Part shown: piece after piece, positions 1 through 7,953 of the stretch
Layout of the letters: each line of letters begins with the position of its first letter
Numbering within the stretch: position 1 is the stretch's first letter
Assembly: GCF_003992675.1 (NCBI RefSeq)
Contig: NZ_RZMZ01000012.1
Span: forward strand, 1 to 64,000
Origin: Flagellimonas marinaquae
Lineage (GTDB): Bacteria > Bacteroidota > Bacteroidia > Flavobacteriales > Flavobacteriaceae
Direction of reading: 5' to 3'
Length of the DNA stretch: 64,000 bases
Made by a program: the position numbers and the translations under genes
Notes under the pieces: generated by a model
Told to the model about the DNA's origin: nothing
Database searches by the model: none
The model's input: only the letters and a program-made list of their open reading frames with translations

Positions 1-630
1 ACCTTCTTCATCGAACCAAAGCCCATGGAGCCCACCAAGCACCAATACGACTTTGATGTGGCGACCGTAATCGGTTTTCTTACCAAATATGACCTTTTGG
101 ACGATTTCAAACTCAACATCGAGGTCAACCATGCCACCTTGGCCCAGCATACCTTTGAGCACGAGCTGCAAGTGGCCGCGGACAACAATATGCTGGGCAG
201 TATCGATGCCAACAGAGGGGATTACCAGAACGGTTGGGACACCGACCAGTTCCCCGTGGACGTTTACGAACTGGCTCAGGCCATGTTGGTCATCCTCCAG
301 GCCGGCGGATTCCAAGGTGGGGGCATAAACTTTGACGCGAAAATACGGAGGAACTCCACCGACCTCGAGGACATCTTCCATGCGCACATCGGGGGAATGG
401 ACGCCTTTGCAAGGGCCTTATTGGCCGCAAACGATATTTTGGAAAACTCCAAGTATCTTAGCCTACGTAAGAATCGCTATGCTTCCTTTGATGCTGGTTC
501 GGGAAAGGCATTTGAGGAAGGCCAGCTTTCACTGGAAGACCTTTACGCCCATGCCACAGCGCATCCGAACATTAAAAAGACCAGCGGGCGGCAAGAATTG
601 TTCGAGAATATAATCAATCAGTACATCTAA
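1..630 (+). CDS. xylA: Xylose isomerase, C-terminal part (cut by window edge)
   Basis: Xylose isomerase interconverts D-xylose and D-xylulose in the cytoplasm, the entry step to the pentose phosphate pathway. The frame is open from base 1 (reading [19 protein letters not shown]), so the 5' part lies outside the window. The visible ~210 residues carry family hallmarks: the EPKPMEP(T)KHQYD metal-site segment, the [17 protein letters not shown] helix and the GSIDANRGD segment that supplies metal ligands, followed by NGWDTDQFP. The end agrees with the normal end of class II enzymes (~440 aa). The next gene, 29 bp on, is a sugar symporter, giving a xylose uptake/isomerisation pair. Function is near certain from the motifs; only the missing N-terminus is unseen. 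Confidence 0.96.
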   Translation, partial: TFFIEPKPMEPTKHQYDFDVATVIGFLTKYDLLDDFKLNIEVNHATLAQHTFEHELQVAADNNMLGSIDANRGDYQNGWDTDQFPVDVYELAQAMLVILQAGGFQGGGINFDAKIRRNSTDLEDIFHAHIGGMDAFARALLAANDILENSKYLSLRKNRYASFDAGSGKAFEEGQLSLEDLYAHATAHPNIKKTSGRQELFENIINQYI

Positions 631-659
631 GCTTTTCGTTAACCTATCAAACTAACTTT

Positions 660-2312
660 ATGGAATCAGTTTTAGAAAGACCGGATTGGATAGTCTTGGG
701 CATCTATTTTTTAGCCCTGATCGGTGTAGCCGTGTGGGTGGTATCCCAAAAAAACAAGAATACAGAAGACTATTTTCTGGCCGGTAGGAATGTAGGGTGG
801 TTTGTCATCGGAGCCTCTATTTTTGCATCAAATATCGGCTCGGAACATGTTGTTGGCCTGGCCGGAACCGGATTCGAATCGGGCACTCCAATGGCGCACT
901 ATGAACTTCACGCTTGGATTGTATTATTGCTCGGCTGGTTATTTCTTCCATTTTACATACGAAGTGGGGCCTTTACCATGCCTGAATTTTTGGAAAAGCG
1001 CTTTGATAGCCGATCTAGATGGTTCCTGTCCATTTTCTCTTTGGTGGCTTATGTGCTCACCAAGGTTTCGGTGACCATCTATGCTGGTGGTATAGTGGTT
1101 TCCGAGTTATTGGGCATCCCATTCTGGTATGGGGCCATTGGTGTGGTGGTGTTTACGGGCATATATACCGTAATCGGCGGGATGAAAGCCGTAATATATA
1201 CGGAAACACTTCAAACCATCATCCTTATTCTAGGCTCTTTGGTGATTACCTATTTAGGCCTACAGGAAGTAGGGGGATGGGCACAACTGCATGAAACCGT
1301 CACTTCGGTCAGTCCCGATCATTTTAATATGTGGCGACCGATGAGCGATCCCGATTTCCCTTGGACCGGACTGCTTTTTGGAGGTACCATCGTTGGTATA
1401 TGGTATTGGTGTACGGACCAGTATATCGTACAGCGTACCTTGGCGGCCAATAATATCAAAATCGGAAGAAGGGGTGCCATATTTGGGGCCTATCTGAAGT
1501 TGATGCCCATTTTGATTTTCCTGATTCCTGGAATCATAGCGTTTGCCCTAACGATTCAAAACCCAGAGGTATTTCATGTCGATCGTGCTGACCGGGCTTT
1601 TCCAATGTTGGTAACAACGCTCTTGCCAGTTGGTTTAAAAGGATTGGTGGCGGGTGGCTTGATGGCTGCCTTGATGAGCTCTTTGGCTTCGGTATTCAAT
1701 TCATGCTCTACCATTTTTACTATCGATATATATAAAAAATTACGTCCAGAAAAATCAGAAAGGGAATTATTGACCATTGGCAAAATTGCTACCGGAATTA
1801 TTGTGGTATTAGGGATTGTATGGATTCCTATTATGGAGAAAATTGGAGGTGGCGTCATGTACCAATATCTTCAAAATGTACAATCTTACATTGCTCCCCC
1901 AGTAACCACTGTTTTTTTATTGGGAATTATCTGGAAGCGTGTTAATTCGAAGGCGGCCATCACCACCTTGTTGGCGGGATTAGTCTTGTTGATTCTGCGT
2001 TTGGGTTCTGAAATTTATTACCAGCCACAAATTACGGCTGGAACTGAGGCAGCTGGCTTTTTGTTCCAATTTGCTACGGTGAATTTCGCCCACATGGCCA
2101 TATTCATGTTCATTTTTTCGATGCTTTTGTGCACTGGGGTTACCTTGGCCACCTCACCTCCCGATTATATTCGGATTAAAGGACTCTCTTTTGGGACCTT
2201 GTCTCCTGAGGACCGATTGGCGTCCAAGGGCAGTTACAGTACCATTGATGTCGTGCTATCGGTGCTGTTGGTCATTATTGTTGTTGCCGTTCTTTCCTAT
2301 TTCACGGGTTAA
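660..2312 (+). CDS. Sodium/solute symporter (SSS family), probable xylose/sugar transporter
   Basis: A 550-residue polytopic inner-membrane protein of the sodium:solute symporter family (SGLT-like). The N-terminus runs into a first hydrophobic helix (WIVLGIYFLALIGVAVWV), then the family segment NTEDYFLAGRNVGWFVIGAS, and the region around residues 50-70 (SNIGSEHVVGLAGTG) matches the sodium-site helix of vSGLT-type carriers. About 13-14 membrane helices can be traced, the last at the C-terminus (VVLSVLLVIIVVAVLSYF). It starts 29 bp after xylA and is followed by a strong terminator, so the two genes likely share a transcript. The substrate (xylose) is inferred from this context; other sugars such as glucose or galactose are possible. 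Confidence 0.9.
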   Translation: MESVLERPDWIVLGIYFLALIGVAVWVVSQKNKNTEDYFLAGRNVGWFVIGASIFASNIGSEHVVGLAGTGFESGTPMAHYELHAWIVLLLGWLFLPFYIRSGAFTMPEFLEKRFDSRSRWFLSIFSLVAYVLTKVSVTIYAGGIVVSELLGIPFWYGAIGVVVFTGIYTVIGGMKAVIYTETLQTIILILGSLVITYLGLQEVGGWAQLHETVTSVSPDHFNMWRPMSDPDFPWTGLLFGGTIVGIWYWCTDQYIVQRTLAANNIKIGRRGAIFGAYLKLMPILIFLIPGIIAFALTIQNPEVFHVDRADRAFPMLVTTLLPVGLKGLVAGGLMAALMSSLASVFNSCSTIFTIDIYKKLRPEKSERELLTIGKIATGIIVVLGIVWIPIMEKIGGGVMYQYLQNVQSYIAPPVTTVFLLGIIWKRVNSKAAITTLLAGLVLLILRLGSEIYYQPQITAGTEAAGFLFQFATVNFAHMAIFMFIFSMLLCTGVTLATSPPDYIRIKGLSFGTLSPEDRLASKGSYSTIDVVLSVLLVIIVVAVLSYFTG

Positions 2313-2335
2313 TGCCTTCATTTCAATAAGATAAG

Positions 2336-2361
2336 AGCCCCCTAATAGGGGCTTTTTTTTG
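2336..2361 (+). terminator. Rho-independent terminator after the xylA-symporter operon
   Basis: The stem AGCCCC / GGGGCT with a short TAATA loop is followed directly by a run of eight T. It lies 24 bp after the symporter stop codon. Confidence 0.9.
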
Positions 2362-2401
2362 CTTCTTTAAATAAAGATAATTTATAGTATTAAGTGATTA
2401 G

Positions 2402-2584
2402 GTACCCCTTTCCAAATCCGTTACTTGGGACACTCTTGAGAGGGCCCGTGTATTGGAATCGGACCTGATCGTAATCACCAAGTATTCCCATAGCATTTTT
2501 GAAACCATGCTACATGATCGGATGAGCCGCATGGTAAAGGCCACAAAAAACGGAAAATTTGAGCTAACTATTAATTGTGCTTAG
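2402..2584 (+). pseudogene. Decayed C-terminal fragment resembling a universal stress protein (UspA)
   Basis: A frame open from 2402 to a TAG at 2582 has no credible start codon. It encodes about 60 residues including VLESDLIVITKYSHSIFE, which resembles the ADLIV-x(n)-G/S-x(n)-F helix-loop near the end of UspA proteins. After about residue 45 the sequence no longer resembles the family. I read it as a gene remnant at the edge of the Fic insertion, not an expressed gene. The family match is from memory of the motif and is tentative. Confidence 0.4.
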
Positions 2585-2641
2585 TAGTTTGAAAGTCAAA
2601 TTTTTGTGTTAGTCCCGCGGGTGCTCAATTTTATCTGGCGA
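2523..2641 (+). repeat. Diverged direct repeat, left copy (flanks the Fic gene)
   Basis: This 119-bp stretch resembles 4395-4513 in the same orientation. Shared blocks include TGAGCCG, GGAAAATTTGA, GAAAGTCA, TTTGTG and the end CTGGCGA. Several small gaps and many substitutions separate the copies. Similarity appears to continue weakly past the end (TTGG...TTGTCC). The copies lie on either side of the Fic gene. Confidence 0.6.
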
Positions 2642-2700
2642 AGTTGGTATACTTTGTCCGGCGTTTCCAATAAGATTGGTTTGATTACTAAGGCACTTTT

Positions 2701-4266
2701 TTAAGAATTGAAAATAAGGTTATAACGGTGTTCGATATCCTTAATTTCACTTTCACTGAGTTGTACAAACTCTTTCTTTTTTGCTCTTTTGGACAAGGAG
2801 CCATCGTTTTGTTCCAAAAAGCGGACCAACAATGATACCATATCATCCGGCATTTCGTAGGTATTGTCAATGTAGTATTTAAACTCTTCATATTTGCCGA
2901 GATAGTTCACTTCATTTGGAATAATGTTCTCAATGGTATCCTTGACACAAGAGTATAAGAACTCAGCTTGTGGGGTCACATCAAAATAACGATAGTAATC
3001 TATTGTTTCGTTTATGACCTCCACGTTGTGGTCACTTGTTTCTTTCCAATCAATAAAATCCAATAGCGGGATGGAATACCCTTCCAATACTTTTTGATAA
3101 TCCCCAATATGGCTTAGTATGGATGCGGAAACCGGGAAAATCAAGCCCTGTTCCGAAAATTGCTTTTTTGCCAAAACATGATGGATCAAATAACGATGTA
3201 TTCGCCCATTTCCGTCGGCAAATGGATGTATAAATACAAAACCGAACGAAATACTGGCAGCAGCAAGTACTGCATCCATTTCGTTGTCCAATAGTTTTTG
3301 GTTGGTTTCCAATAATCCTGTCATAAGTTGTTGGATATCCTCGTGTTTGGCGGAGATATGATCTGGAACCGGAGAAAAGGTATCCCTGTCCCGTTCTCCT
3401 ATAAAACCACCTTTTTTCCGATACCCCATGTCAATAAAGCGTGAGTTTTCAATAACCAGTTGTTGTAGCCGTTCAAATTCATGATGACTAAGATCTTTCA
3501 TCCCTGCTTGACCTATAGCTTGTCCCCATCGTGCGGCACGTTTACTCTTTGGGCTTTCGCCTTCGATGGTGAAGGATGCCTTTGAATCCTTTAACAACAA
3601 AAATGCAGCTGCCCGTTGTAGGATACTTTTCCGAATGCCCTTGAGATAGGTGCTGTTTTTATTGGAGAGTTTTTCATTGATATATTGCTCCAACAATGCA
3701 GTTCTTCGTATCAATGGACAGAAGTCAACAGTTCCTGGCAAATTATTATTGACCATTTGTCTCGGCGATCGAATGCCCTTTATCCCAAATTGTTGTTTTG
3801 TATCGATAACATCCACATAACTCTTTTTGCTTAGGTCTGAAATCCCTGAAAGTTCCCTTTGCATCAACCATTCCACTAAAAACCATATCCTTCTTGAATA
3901 TTGGCCGGTTGGCTCGATACTGATTAATTGAGTCAGTTCATCTTCGGTATAATGCGTTGTAAGAGCGCTGAAAGTCAATAGATTTACACCTTCATACTTA
4001 AGTGCAAAAACAAGGTGCTTATATAATGCCTCCACTTCCGAGAGTTGAAGGGAATCATCCACTGCATAACTCTTTGGAAGATAAGTGAAACTTTTGTCCT
4101 TGATCCGTTTAGTTTTTAAACTGACGACTGTAAAGGGTATTGGTAATGGGACAGCGAGCCCTAACTTATGTATAATGGCTGCATAGCCAGAGATGATACC
4201 TTCTTCTGGAAGAACCACACCGTTAAAAACGGGTGCAACAAATGAAAAGTGGGCGCTTTTTAACAT
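2701..4266 (-). CDS. Fic family protein (probable AMP-transferase, autoinhibited class II)
   Basis: A 521-residue protein (531 if the upstream ATG at 4296 is used). The Fic core motif HPFADGNGRIHR lies at about residues 347-358 and has the catalytic His and complete G-N-G-R phosphate site, so it should transfer AMP or another phosphate-containing group to Ser/Thr/Tyr hydroxyls. About 115 residues earlier is SFTIEG, matching the (S/T)xxxE(G/N) inhibitory helix; its place before the Fic motif defines a class II, self-inhibited Fic. The long N-terminal domain is not recognised. No antitoxin gene sits beside it. Four imperfect GGCGC-type repeats overlap and precede the start, suggesting autoregulation. 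It lies between diverged direct repeats beside an integrase, so it is likely mobile-element cargo. The target protein is unknown. Confidence 0.9.
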   Translation of the reverse strand: MLKSAHFSFVAPVFNGVVLPEEGIISGYAAIIHKLGLAVPLPIPFTVVSLKTKRIKDKSFTYLPKSYAVDDSLQLSEVEALYKHLVFALKYEGVNLLTFSALTTHYTEDELTQLISIEPTGQYSRRIWFLVEWLMQRELSGISDLSKKSYVDVIDTKQQFGIKGIRSPRQMVNNNLPGTVDFCPLIRRTALLEQYINEKLSNKNSTYLKGIRKSILQRAAAFLLLKDSKASFTIEGESPKSKRAARWGQAIGQAGMKDLSHHEFERLQQLVIENSRFIDMGYRKKGGFIGERDRDTFSPVPDHISAKHEDIQQLMTGLLETNQKLLDNEMDAVLAAASISFGFVFIHPFADGNGRIHRYLIHHVLAKKQFSEQGLIFPVSASILSHIGDYQKVLEGYSIPLLDFIDWKETSDHNVEVINETIDYYRYFDVTPQAEFLYSCVKDTIENIIPNEVNYLGKYEEFKYYIDNTYEMPDDMVSLLVRFLEQNDGSLSKRAKKKEFVQLSESEIKDIEHRYNLIFNS

Positions 4267-4362
4267 TATATAAAAAATATAGGCGCAAGTTATCATAAAT
4301 ATACGTGCAGTACAATAAAAATAGGCGCAAATTTGGCAATTGTATAAAAAGTGGGCACGAGC
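4241..4362. promoter_or_regulatory. Four iteron-like repeats at the fic 5' end
   Basis: On the plus strand the motif A(3-5)-N(2-3)-GGCGC(A) occurs at about 4244-4256 (GAAAAGTGGGCGC), 4272-4286 (AAAAATATAGGCGCA), 4316-4330 (ATAAAAATAGGCGCA) and 4342-4358 (ATAAAAAGTGGGCACGA). All have the same orientation, spaced about 28-43 bp. The first lies inside the fic coding region and the others in its leader. They could be operators for the Fic protein or another regulator. No -7 box was found among them. Confidence 0.5.
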
Positions 4363-4394
4363 ACGAAGATGTTTGAACCTACCTCATTTTTGTA

Positions 4395-4513
4395 TGAGCC
4401 GGATAGCCGAGATTACAAAAATGGAAAATTTGAACCATCTACTATTTGGATGTAATAATTGGAAAGTCAGATATTTGTGCTATGCTGCAGGGTTGCTAAA
4501 TACATTCTGGCGA
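4395..4513 (+). repeat. Diverged direct repeat, right copy (flanks the Fic gene)
   Basis: This is the partner of 2523-2641, with the same orientation and nearly the same length. The short frame preceding its stop (ending in NGKFEPSTIWM) parallels the end of the left copy's frame (NGKFELTINCA), so both may derive from the 3' end of the same gene plus its downstream DNA. Confidence 0.6.
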
Positions 4514-4767
4514 TTATAGTAAAAATTGGAAGGATTGTCCAGATGTTACATAACGTGGATGTCGTTTTTAAAATATTTGGTACTTTTTGAGCAGTTTTGA
4601 CTATTTTTATTCTCTGAGGATATGTACTTATGCTCAATCCATACAAAAATGTGCAATAAGGTGTGCAGGATTTAAAACATCAGTGCTAGTTATTGATTTA
4701 CAATAACATACAATCATATGGATGGTTCAGTCATGACGACTCTCCGATTGTAGACAATCGAACAAGT
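4514..4767. other. Non-coding stretch between the Fic region and the integrase
   Basis: This AT-rich DNA shows no credible reading frame. A tight inverted repeat (CGATTGT AG ACAATCG, about 4744-4759) lies just past the integrase stop; its 2-nt loop and missing T-run make it a poor terminator. No intact tRNA or copy of the att core is visible. Confidence 0.5.
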
Positions 4768-5985
4768 TTAGATAGCTTCAATTAACCGTTCATTATAATC
4801 ATCGAGTATAGTAGTAGGCAACGATTTGAGATAGATTTGAGTTGTATTCAGCTTACTATGCCCAAGCATAGCTGAAATGGCCTCTAAGGGAATGTTGTGA
4901 AGCATGGCTTGCGTAGCAAAGCTATGTCGGCTAACATAGGTTGTGAGTTTTTGCTCAATTCCGCATAGTTCTTGAATTTTTTTTAAGCCTCGATTATATC
5001 TTTGTCGTTCCCAATTGATCTCACGTTCCTGCTTAGCTGGATCATCTCGTTTTATCACAGGAAATATATAATCCTCTTCTTTCTTTCCTTTTAAATAAAT
5101 ATTCAAGATTTCTGTAAGTTGCTCGGATATTTTTATGTCATATAGCTTCCCGGTTTTTTTTCTACGAAATTTAATACGGCCGTTAACAATATTACTCACT
5201 TGGAGGTAGGCCATATCCGTAAAATTCATTCCATACAGAAAAAAGGAGCAAATAAAATAATTTCGATATCTAAACAGAGCTTGGTCTTCCGGAATCTCCA
5301 GTTCGATAATCTTTCTGATTTCTTCGATTTCTAAGGCCCGTTTTTCAGTTGGAATTTGTCTTATGGTATAGTTTGTAAAAGGATAAGCTTCCTTTTCAAT
5401 TAATCCCGCCTTTATACCTTTGTTGAAGAGTGCCCGAAGCCCACGTAGATAAGTAGATAAACCGTTCCAACTATTTCCTTTGGCCAAATGATGTTTTTCA
5501 AAACGTTTGATGAAAGAGTAATTCACTTCATTGAACTTAAGATCTTTGCCCTTGTTGAATGTCTTTAGGACGGATAATATACCTTTATAATGCCGAGCGG
5601 TCCCATACCTATGAGCGGCTTTTAAATCTTCAACCACAGCGTTTCCAAATTCAAAAAATGACTCATAGGTACTATTTCTCGTAATTCTTTTTTTGACTTC
5701 CACAATTGATAAATAGTTCAATTTGCCTTGGTCAGAAAGTTTGTTTAGAATATCATTTGCACGAGCTTCTTCCTTTAATAAAAGTGTATTTAATCTGGCA
5801 ATGGATTCTGTGCGGGTGTAGTTTCTTTTAATGGAACATTTTTGATGATCCCAAAATATTTCGGATATTGAAAACCCGGTTGCGATGGATGTTGTTTTAC
5901 GCAGATGGGTAAGGCGAAAAATGATAGGGTAGGAGCCATCTTTTTTAGCTCTTCTGGTGTCCAATAAAAGGGTCAAATACGTTCT
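4768..5985 (-). CDS. Tyrosine recombinase / site-specific integrase (Bacteroidota type)
   Basis: A 405-residue integrase of the tyrosine recombinase family, which would integrate or excise the element bounded by the tRNA-Arg fragment at 6139. The N-terminal arm-binding domain has the usual Bacteroidota pattern (LLLDTRRAKKDGSYPIIFRL), then a SAM-like core-binding domain. The C-terminal catalytic domain has the second-Arg box SRHSFATQA, the LGHSKLNTT box and the tyrosine in TQIYL. The first catalytic Arg is not seen: the expected RGM-F-DMAYL segment reads LYGMNFTDMAYL. CTnDOT-type integrases are also known to lack it. I chose the ATG at 5985 (MRTYLTLLL) because the longer frame from 6021 would overlap tandem 11-bp repeats that look like non-coding binding sites. 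Confidence 0.92.
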   Translation of the reverse strand, partial: RTYLTLLLDTRRAKKDGSYPIIFRLTHLRKTTSIATGFSISEIFWDHQKCSIKRNYTRTESIARLNTLLLKEEARANDILNKLSDQGKLNYLSIVEVKKRITRNSTYESFFEFGNAVVEDLKAAHRYGTARHYKGILSVLKTFNKGKDLKFNEVNYSFIKRFEKHHLAKGNSWNGLSTYLRGLRALFNKGIKAGLIEKEAYPFTNYTIRQIPTEKRALEIEEIRKIIELEIPEDQALFRYRNYFICSFFLYGMNFTDMAYLQVSNIVNGRIKFRRKKTGKLYDIKISEQLTEILNIYLKGKKEEDYIFPVIKRDDPAKQEREINWERQRYNRGLKKIQELCGIEQKLTTYVSRHSFATQAMLHNIPLEAISAMLGHSKLNTTQIYLKSLPTTILDDYNERLIEAI

Positions 5986-6009
5986 CATTAACTTCAAGTT
6001 AGCAAAAAA

Positions 6010-6031
6010 ATTTGCAAACAATTTGCAAACA
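6010..6031. repeat. Tandem 11-bp repeat, candidate integrase arm sites
   Basis: Two exact head-to-tail copies of ATTTGCAAACA (6010-6020 and 6021-6031) lie between the integrase start and the tRNA-Arg fragment. Direct repeats in this position are typical of arm-type binding sites, or they may be promoter operators. No binding data are implied. Confidence 0.55.
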
Positions 6032-6045
6032 AAAGGTCGTATTCA

Positions 6046-6067
6046 TTTGATATCAATTGATATCAAA
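6046..6067. promoter_or_regulatory. 22-bp perfect palindrome upstream of the integrase gene
   Basis: TTTGATATCAATTGATATCAAA equals its own reverse complement and is built of two abutting TTGATATCAA palindromes. It lies about 60 bp upstream of the chosen integrase start. It is a likely operator or accessory site for integration control. Confidence 0.6.
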
Positions 6068-6138
6068 GTAAACGTAACAAACTGAAAAACAATAAAATAA
6101 ATGTATTTCTGGCTTTTGAAGAATTGGCCTTAAAGCGG

Positions 6139-6183
6139 CTTCTAAGCAGACGGTCGAAGGTTCGAATCCTTCCGCGATCACCA
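6139..6183 (+). other. 3' fragment of tRNA-Arg(UCU): probable attachment site
   Basis: The sequence runs in tRNA order: anticodon loop CTTCTAA (anticodon TCT), GCAGA (3' anticodon stem), variable loop CGGTC, T-arm GAAGG-TTCGAAT-CCTTC, acceptor strand CGCGATC, discriminator A and CCA. The matching 5' pieces (GATCGCG, D-arm, TCTGC) are absent upstream, so the tRNA is not functional. A duplicated tRNA 3' end next to a tyrosine integrase is the classic product of integration into a tRNA gene. The fragment keeps its own downstream terminator, so the original chromosome lies to the right and the element to the left. Confidence 0.85.
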
Positions 6184-6193
6184 GAAACAAAAG

Positions 6194-6226
6194 GCCTTGG
6201 AAGTAACACTTTTCAAGGCTTTTTTT
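6194..6226 (+). terminator. Terminator of the original tRNA-Arg gene
   Basis: The stem GCCTTG (6194-6199) / CAAGGC (6214-6219), with inner AAGT / ACTT pairing, is followed by seven T. It lies 10 bp after the tRNA CCA end, as expected for the native tRNA transcript end. From here to 6395 I see no gene. Confidence 0.85.
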
Positions 6227-6395
6227 GTGAGGTGAGTATTCTTTCGTCCACTTTTCCCAAGTGCCAATCAAACCAAATTTGTAGGAAAATACATTGAATT
6301 TGTATACTAGACGAATTAAATATTCGTTATGGACTACAAATGTACACCTCTTAAGAGTGGATGTTAATTGGACTATTTTAAGTAAAATATGATTT

Positions 6396-7590
6396 ATGAA
6401 GTTAGCAGATGCAGAGCGCACTAAAATAGTGTATGAGCGAATCAAAAAATTAGGCGAGTTTGATTTGGATTACACAAGCCTCCATGAAGAATTCAAGGGC
6501 TTGGTAGAACTTGCAGCGCATATCGCTGGCACCGAAATTTCCCTTATCAATTTGCTTGACCAGCACTCCCAATGGAGTGTATCCCGGCATAATCTGGACG
6601 TCTTCCAAATGGATTTGGAGTATTCCATCTGTCAATACACAATTCAATCCGATCATATCATGGAAATTCCGCATCTGGGACATGATGAGCGGTTCAGTGA
6701 CAGACCTTTTGTTAAGGCAGATGACGGATTCCGTTATTATTTAGGCATTCCGCTCAAGGTGAAGACCGGAGAAAAAAATCGGTGCCCTTTGCGTGATGGA
6801 TCATGAGGAAAAAACCGTTTCAGAGGAAAAGAAAAAGTTGCTTCGCCTCGTTGCCAATGAGATTGTGGAAAAATTGGAGAGCAAATTAAAAATGGATGAA
6901 CTCCAAGATACATTGGATAAGTCCATCGTGCAGCGCAACCAATTGGCCCACGATGTGAGAGGTCCGGTTGGGGGTATTCTGGGTCTTGCAGTAAGTACGG
7001 AAAACGCACCTTTAGAGGAAGATGAATTTAGACAATATATGGGAATGATCAAAGGTGCTGCTTCAAAATTGATGGATTTGACCGATGATATTTTGGAGCG
7101 ACAAAAAGCTCGGCAACAAGAAAATCATTTGACACTTTCCAGCCTTAAAGAACATTTGGAGGACCTTTACGCCCTTCCTGCTCGTAATAAGGAAATTGAC
7201 CTTGACGTCGTTATTAATGGCGCCATGGGGAACCTAGAGTTTTCGAGAAAAAAACTGTTGCCTATTGTAGGGAATCTTATTGCTAATTCCATCAAATTTA
7301 CCCCATCCCAAGGAACTGTTCATGTTAATCTTGATATTGCGGATAAAGAAGGAGGTAGGGTCCTAATGATCGAAGTTCGTGACAACGGCAAGGGAATCCC
7401 CAAAGAACGATTGGATAATCTCAATAAATTGGCCTGGTTCGATGACCTCGGCACCAATTATGAAAAGGGGTATGGTCTTGGGCTTCAATTGGTCATGGAA
7501 ATGGTGGAGAGTATTCAAGGAACGCTTACCATTGATTCGGAAGAGGGTAAGGGTACAAGTGTACGCATTGTTATACCTTTAAAGGAGTAA
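6396..7590 (+). pseudogene. GAF-domain sensor histidine kinase, frameshifted in an A7 run
   Basis: Two overlapping frames (6396-6806 and 6793-7590) together make one ~398-codon kinase. The first part is a GAF sensor domain up to YYLGIPLKVKTGEK. In the second frame the domain continues as IGALCVMDHEEKT, then a coiled linker, a HisKA helix with the phospho-acceptor His in HDVRGP, and an ATPase domain with N-box (NSIKFT), G1 (DNGKGIP) and G2 (GYGLGLQL). The frames join exactly if the A7 run at 6772-6778 is read as A6. So either one base was inserted, or it is a sequencing error, or slippage restores the frame. There is no membrane helix, so this is a soluble sensor; no response regulator is adjacent. 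Confidence 0.85.
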
Positions 7591-7608
7591 GAAGTATATC
7601 CCTTTCGT

Positions 7609-7911
7609 ATGATATTGAAAAGAATCCTTCCGTTTGTTTTGGGCACCCTAGTGGTTTCTTCCTGTGGCAAACGAAGTAAGACACACGTGATCACTGATTT
7701 TTCGCAACCGGTTTTTGATACCTTGGTTCCTTACGAAAAGCCCCTTAAGCCCTATGGTGTTGCTCTGTTTAAAGTGCAAGGGTCTGTAAATGATACCATA
7801 GCCATTCGTTTTTTAGGCTTGGATAGAAAATATATGGGCTCTTTTTCAGACGACCTGAAAATGGAGTACTACGGTATGATTCCCGTTGCCTTTTTGTTTG
7901 ATCCATTATAG
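7609..7911 (+). CDS. Small lipoprotein of unknown function, possibly truncated by an in-frame TAG
   Basis: 100 residues with a lipoprotein signal (ILKRILPFVLGTLVVSSC, lipobox SSC at about residue 20). I do not recognise the family. The frame continues after the TAG at 7909 for 13 more codons (ATEGEVRVEFEIQ) to TAA at 7951, and this extension reads like normal protein. The original gene may therefore have ended at 7953, with the TAG a recent nonsense change. It starts 18 bp after the kinase and may be cotranscribed with it. It could be a damaged gene or a natural short form. Confidence 0.6.
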   Translation: MILKRILPFVLGTLVVSSCGKRSKTHVITDFSQPVFDTLVPYEKPLKPYGVALFKVQGSVNDTIAIRFLGLDRKYMGSFSDDLKMEYYGMIPVAFLFDPL

Positions 7912-7953
7912 GCCACCGAGGGTGAGGTTAGGGTCGAATTCGAAATCCAGTAA

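Noticed and set aside
4744-4759. Inverted repeat as an integrase terminator
   Set aside because: The loop is only 2 nt and there is no T-run on the integrase strand, so termination is not supported.
6139-6183. Functional tRNA-Arg gene
   Set aside because: The 5' acceptor strand, D-arm and 5' anticodon stem are absent; only the 3' portion from the anticodon loop onward is present.
6053-6445. A 130-residue minus-strand frame across the tRNA fragment
   Set aside because: It reads through the tRNA 3' end and the start of the kinase gene, and its translation shows no protein-like pattern.
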